Below, one piece after another: positions 62,142 to 64,000 of a DNA stretch of 64,000 nt. The position numbers and the translations under genes are program-made. Below the pieces are notes generated by a model that searched no databases, was not told where the DNA came from, and saw only the letters and a list, made by a program, of their open reading frames with translations. Position 1 is the first letter of the stretch. Every line of letters starts with the position of its first letter. Origin of the DNA: Fidelibacterota bacterium (GTDB taxonomy: Bacteria; Fidelibacterota; Marinisomatia; SCGC-AAA003-L08; GCA-2689995); assembly GCA_002689995.1 (NCBI GenBank), contig NZIV01000070.1, forward strand, positions 16,091 through 80,090, in the 5' to 3' direction.

Positions 62142-64000
62142 ATGAAATTTTTCTGTAAAATTCTTACCATAGCAGCGGTTTTGTCTTTTGCGATTGGCGC
62201 TTACGCGACAAAAACTCCTGTAAAGATGAGTAAGAAAAATACAAAATACTTAAAACTGAAAAATCAAAGAGAATTCAATGAAGTCTCTTCAATAACAACA
62301 TCAGATAGTCAACCTATTTACTATCCTAAGTCAACTAGAGATGACAATTATTCATCATTTTCTTTAGTTGATTCATCAATGAACGGATATGGGTTGATAG
62401 TTGCACCGACTCGTCCATTAGATGTAACAGAGGATGGTTGGTTGATGGTTTATCGTCAGTTTGTTGAATATCCTGGAGGATTTTCTGGTCAACTTGGTTC
62501 CGCTTATTCTTCAAATGGAGAAAATTGGACTACTTATACGAATCTTAATGCTGGCGGTGCTATGACTGGTGCGGGTACTCCAATGGCTAGGTATCCAAGT
62601 GCTATCATGTCTGCAGATTATCCATATGCTATTTGGAATGAATATACTACTCAAACGGGAACTTATGGTGGGAGACCATATTATTCTTGGGATCAATTTG
62701 GTTTTGGTGGTAATTCATGGTCATATCCTGAAGACTCAGATCCATTATGGGATCCATTAAAAGATTTATGGGTAGGCTCCCCTTCTTATTCTGTTGATGA
62801 AAGTGGTATGGGTCATTTTAATATCTCTTACTCAGATTGGACTCGGACTGAAGGACCAAGGTTATTTACTTCTGAATTTGTAGACGCAAGTGGACAAATT
62901 ATTTTTGGAGCAGAAAACTTAATTTTTAATGAGCAGCAGTGGTTTGTTGGAGGAGATGATGAAGGTTCTTTTACCTCTTCTCCTGTTACAGCATTTAATG
63001 GTGCTGGTACTGGCTATGTTGCTGTTACTGCATATTGGGCAGGAGCAGATTTAGAGGCAAGTCCTTATGATAATTATCATACAATGTTTCTTAGGAAAAC
63101 AGAAGATCATGGTATGACATGGTCTGAGTCTAGTAATCATGATGGAACTCCATATTACACTGTACCTGACGATGTTATGTTGCGTTTAATGGAAAATTAT
63201 TTTGGTACTGGATATTATGATGAATGTGACTTGGTTGAGTATGTATTTAGCGGCGTATTTATGGCTTATGACTTTGACATGAAGGTGGATTCTGAAGGAA
63301 ACCCTCATTTTGTGGTAGGTGTTTTAGCTGAAGGTCCAGACCCAGTATCTGGTGATAATTATATATTCCCGGACCAAGACGGTTCTGGTTATTACTATTT
63401 TACCATAGATAAGGAAAATTTAGATGACCCTGGAACTCCTTGTGATTTAGGTAGTGAGAATTGTGTTGGTTCTACAGGGTGGAAGTTTTCAAAAGTAATG
63501 GACACTCAAGACTGTTGGGGATTTCAAACACCATCAGGTGGTTCTTATTGGCAGACTGCGTTTCCGAGTTTTGCAATTAGTGAAGAGAGTGAAGATCACA
63601 TGTGGGTTGTCTCTACATTATTTGTTCCAGGAGAGGGTAATGACCCAACACCAGAAGATCCATGTGATTACAATACAATTTATGATTTGGGTACTGAAGA
63701 TCTTGTAGTTACTAAGACCACTGATGGTGGCGACTATTGGTGGGGCTCATATAATGTTTCTTCAACACCTGCAGACCCATCTACTGAGTGGGATGATTTA
63801 GCAGAGAATAGTGCTCATGTGGGGGTCGGAGCTACAAATGATAGGGTGAATGTGGTGTATCAAATGCCAAAATGGGATTGGAATACTACAGGTGATCCAG
63901 ATGGACCAGATCACACATGTAGATTGTATGCTGGTTTTGTTGAATACACTGAGGAAGAAAAAGATTATGTTGTTGGTGATGCAAACTGTGATTCGCAGGT
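62142..64000 (+). CDS. secreted Asp-box/BNR-propeller-like protein, 3' truncated by window edge; dockerin appears to begin at the edge
   Basis: Signal peptide MKFFCKILTIAAVLSFAIGAYA; frame open to window end with no stop; Asp-box-like KTEDHGMTWSES and KTTDGGDYWWGS; last residues VVGDANCDSQ. Not in the ORF track because it lacks a stop. Confidence 0.72.
   Translation, partial: MKFFCKILTIAAVLSFAIGAYATKTPVKMSKKNTKYLKLKNQREFNEVSSITTSDSQPIYYPKSTRDDNYSSFSLVDSSMNGYGLIVAPTRPLDVTEDGWLMVYRQFVEYPGGFSGQLGSAYSSNGENWTTYTNLNAGGAMTGAGTPMARYPSAIMSADYPYAIWNEYTTQTGTYGGRPYYSWDQFGFGGNSWSYPEDSDPLWDPLKDLWVGSPSYSVDESGMGHFNISYSDWTRTEGPRLFTSEFVDASGQIIFGAENLIFNEQQWFVGGDDEGSFTSSPVTAFNGAGTGYVAVTAYWAGADLEASPYDNYHTMFLRKTEDHGMTWSESSNHDGTPYYTVPDDVMLRLMENYFGTGYYDECDLVEYVFSGVFMAYDFDMKVDSEGNPHFVVGVLAEGPDPVSGDNYIFPDQDGSGYYYFTIDKENLDDPGTPCDLGSENCVGSTGWKFSKVMDTQDCWGFQTPSGGSYWQTAFPSFAISEESEDHMWVVSTLFVPGEGNDPTPEDPCDYNTIYDLGTEDLVVTKTTDGGDYWWGSYNVSSTPADPSTEWDDLAENSAHVGVGATNDRVNVVYQMPKWDWNTTGDPDGPDHTCRLYAGFVEYTEEEKDYVVGDANCDSQ

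Overview
This is an AT-rich bacterial window. Gene content and the repeated 'YPNPFNP' C-terminal sorting domains suggest a marine Marinimicrobia/SAR406-like or related FCB-group organism; this is an inference. Left end (0-3.2 kb): a surface-glycan locus with a LicD-like fragment, a GT29-like sialyltransferase, CMP-nonulosonate synthetase, a NANS-type synthase and a KdsC-like phosphatase. Middle (3.2-27 kb): mostly housekeeping genes (gdhA, mutS2, cvpA-like, yqeY-like, msrA, a complete aceE-aceF-lpdA pyruvate dehydrogenase operon, PPi-type phosphofructokinase), mixed with secreted hydrolases and a short stretch of decayed glycosyltransferase genes. Right (27-64 kb): a co-directional array of very large secreted proteins (up to 2573 aa) with T9SS-type C-terminal domains, Cys-rich and Ca-binding-like repeats, a TonB-dependent receptor, a PorV-like outer membrane protein, an M43-like metalloprotease and dockerin-tailed proteins. 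The strongest non-obvious signal is a probable undescribed selenoprotein. At 4247-4816 (minus) a lipoprotein with a thioredoxin-like fold has an in-frame TGA exactly at the redox motif (U-N-T-C). The frame stays open for about 110 codons afterwards, and a bacterial-SECIS-like hairpin lies at the right distance after the TGA. The ORF track splits this gene into two spurious ORFs. All calls are from reading the sequence; no database search was run.
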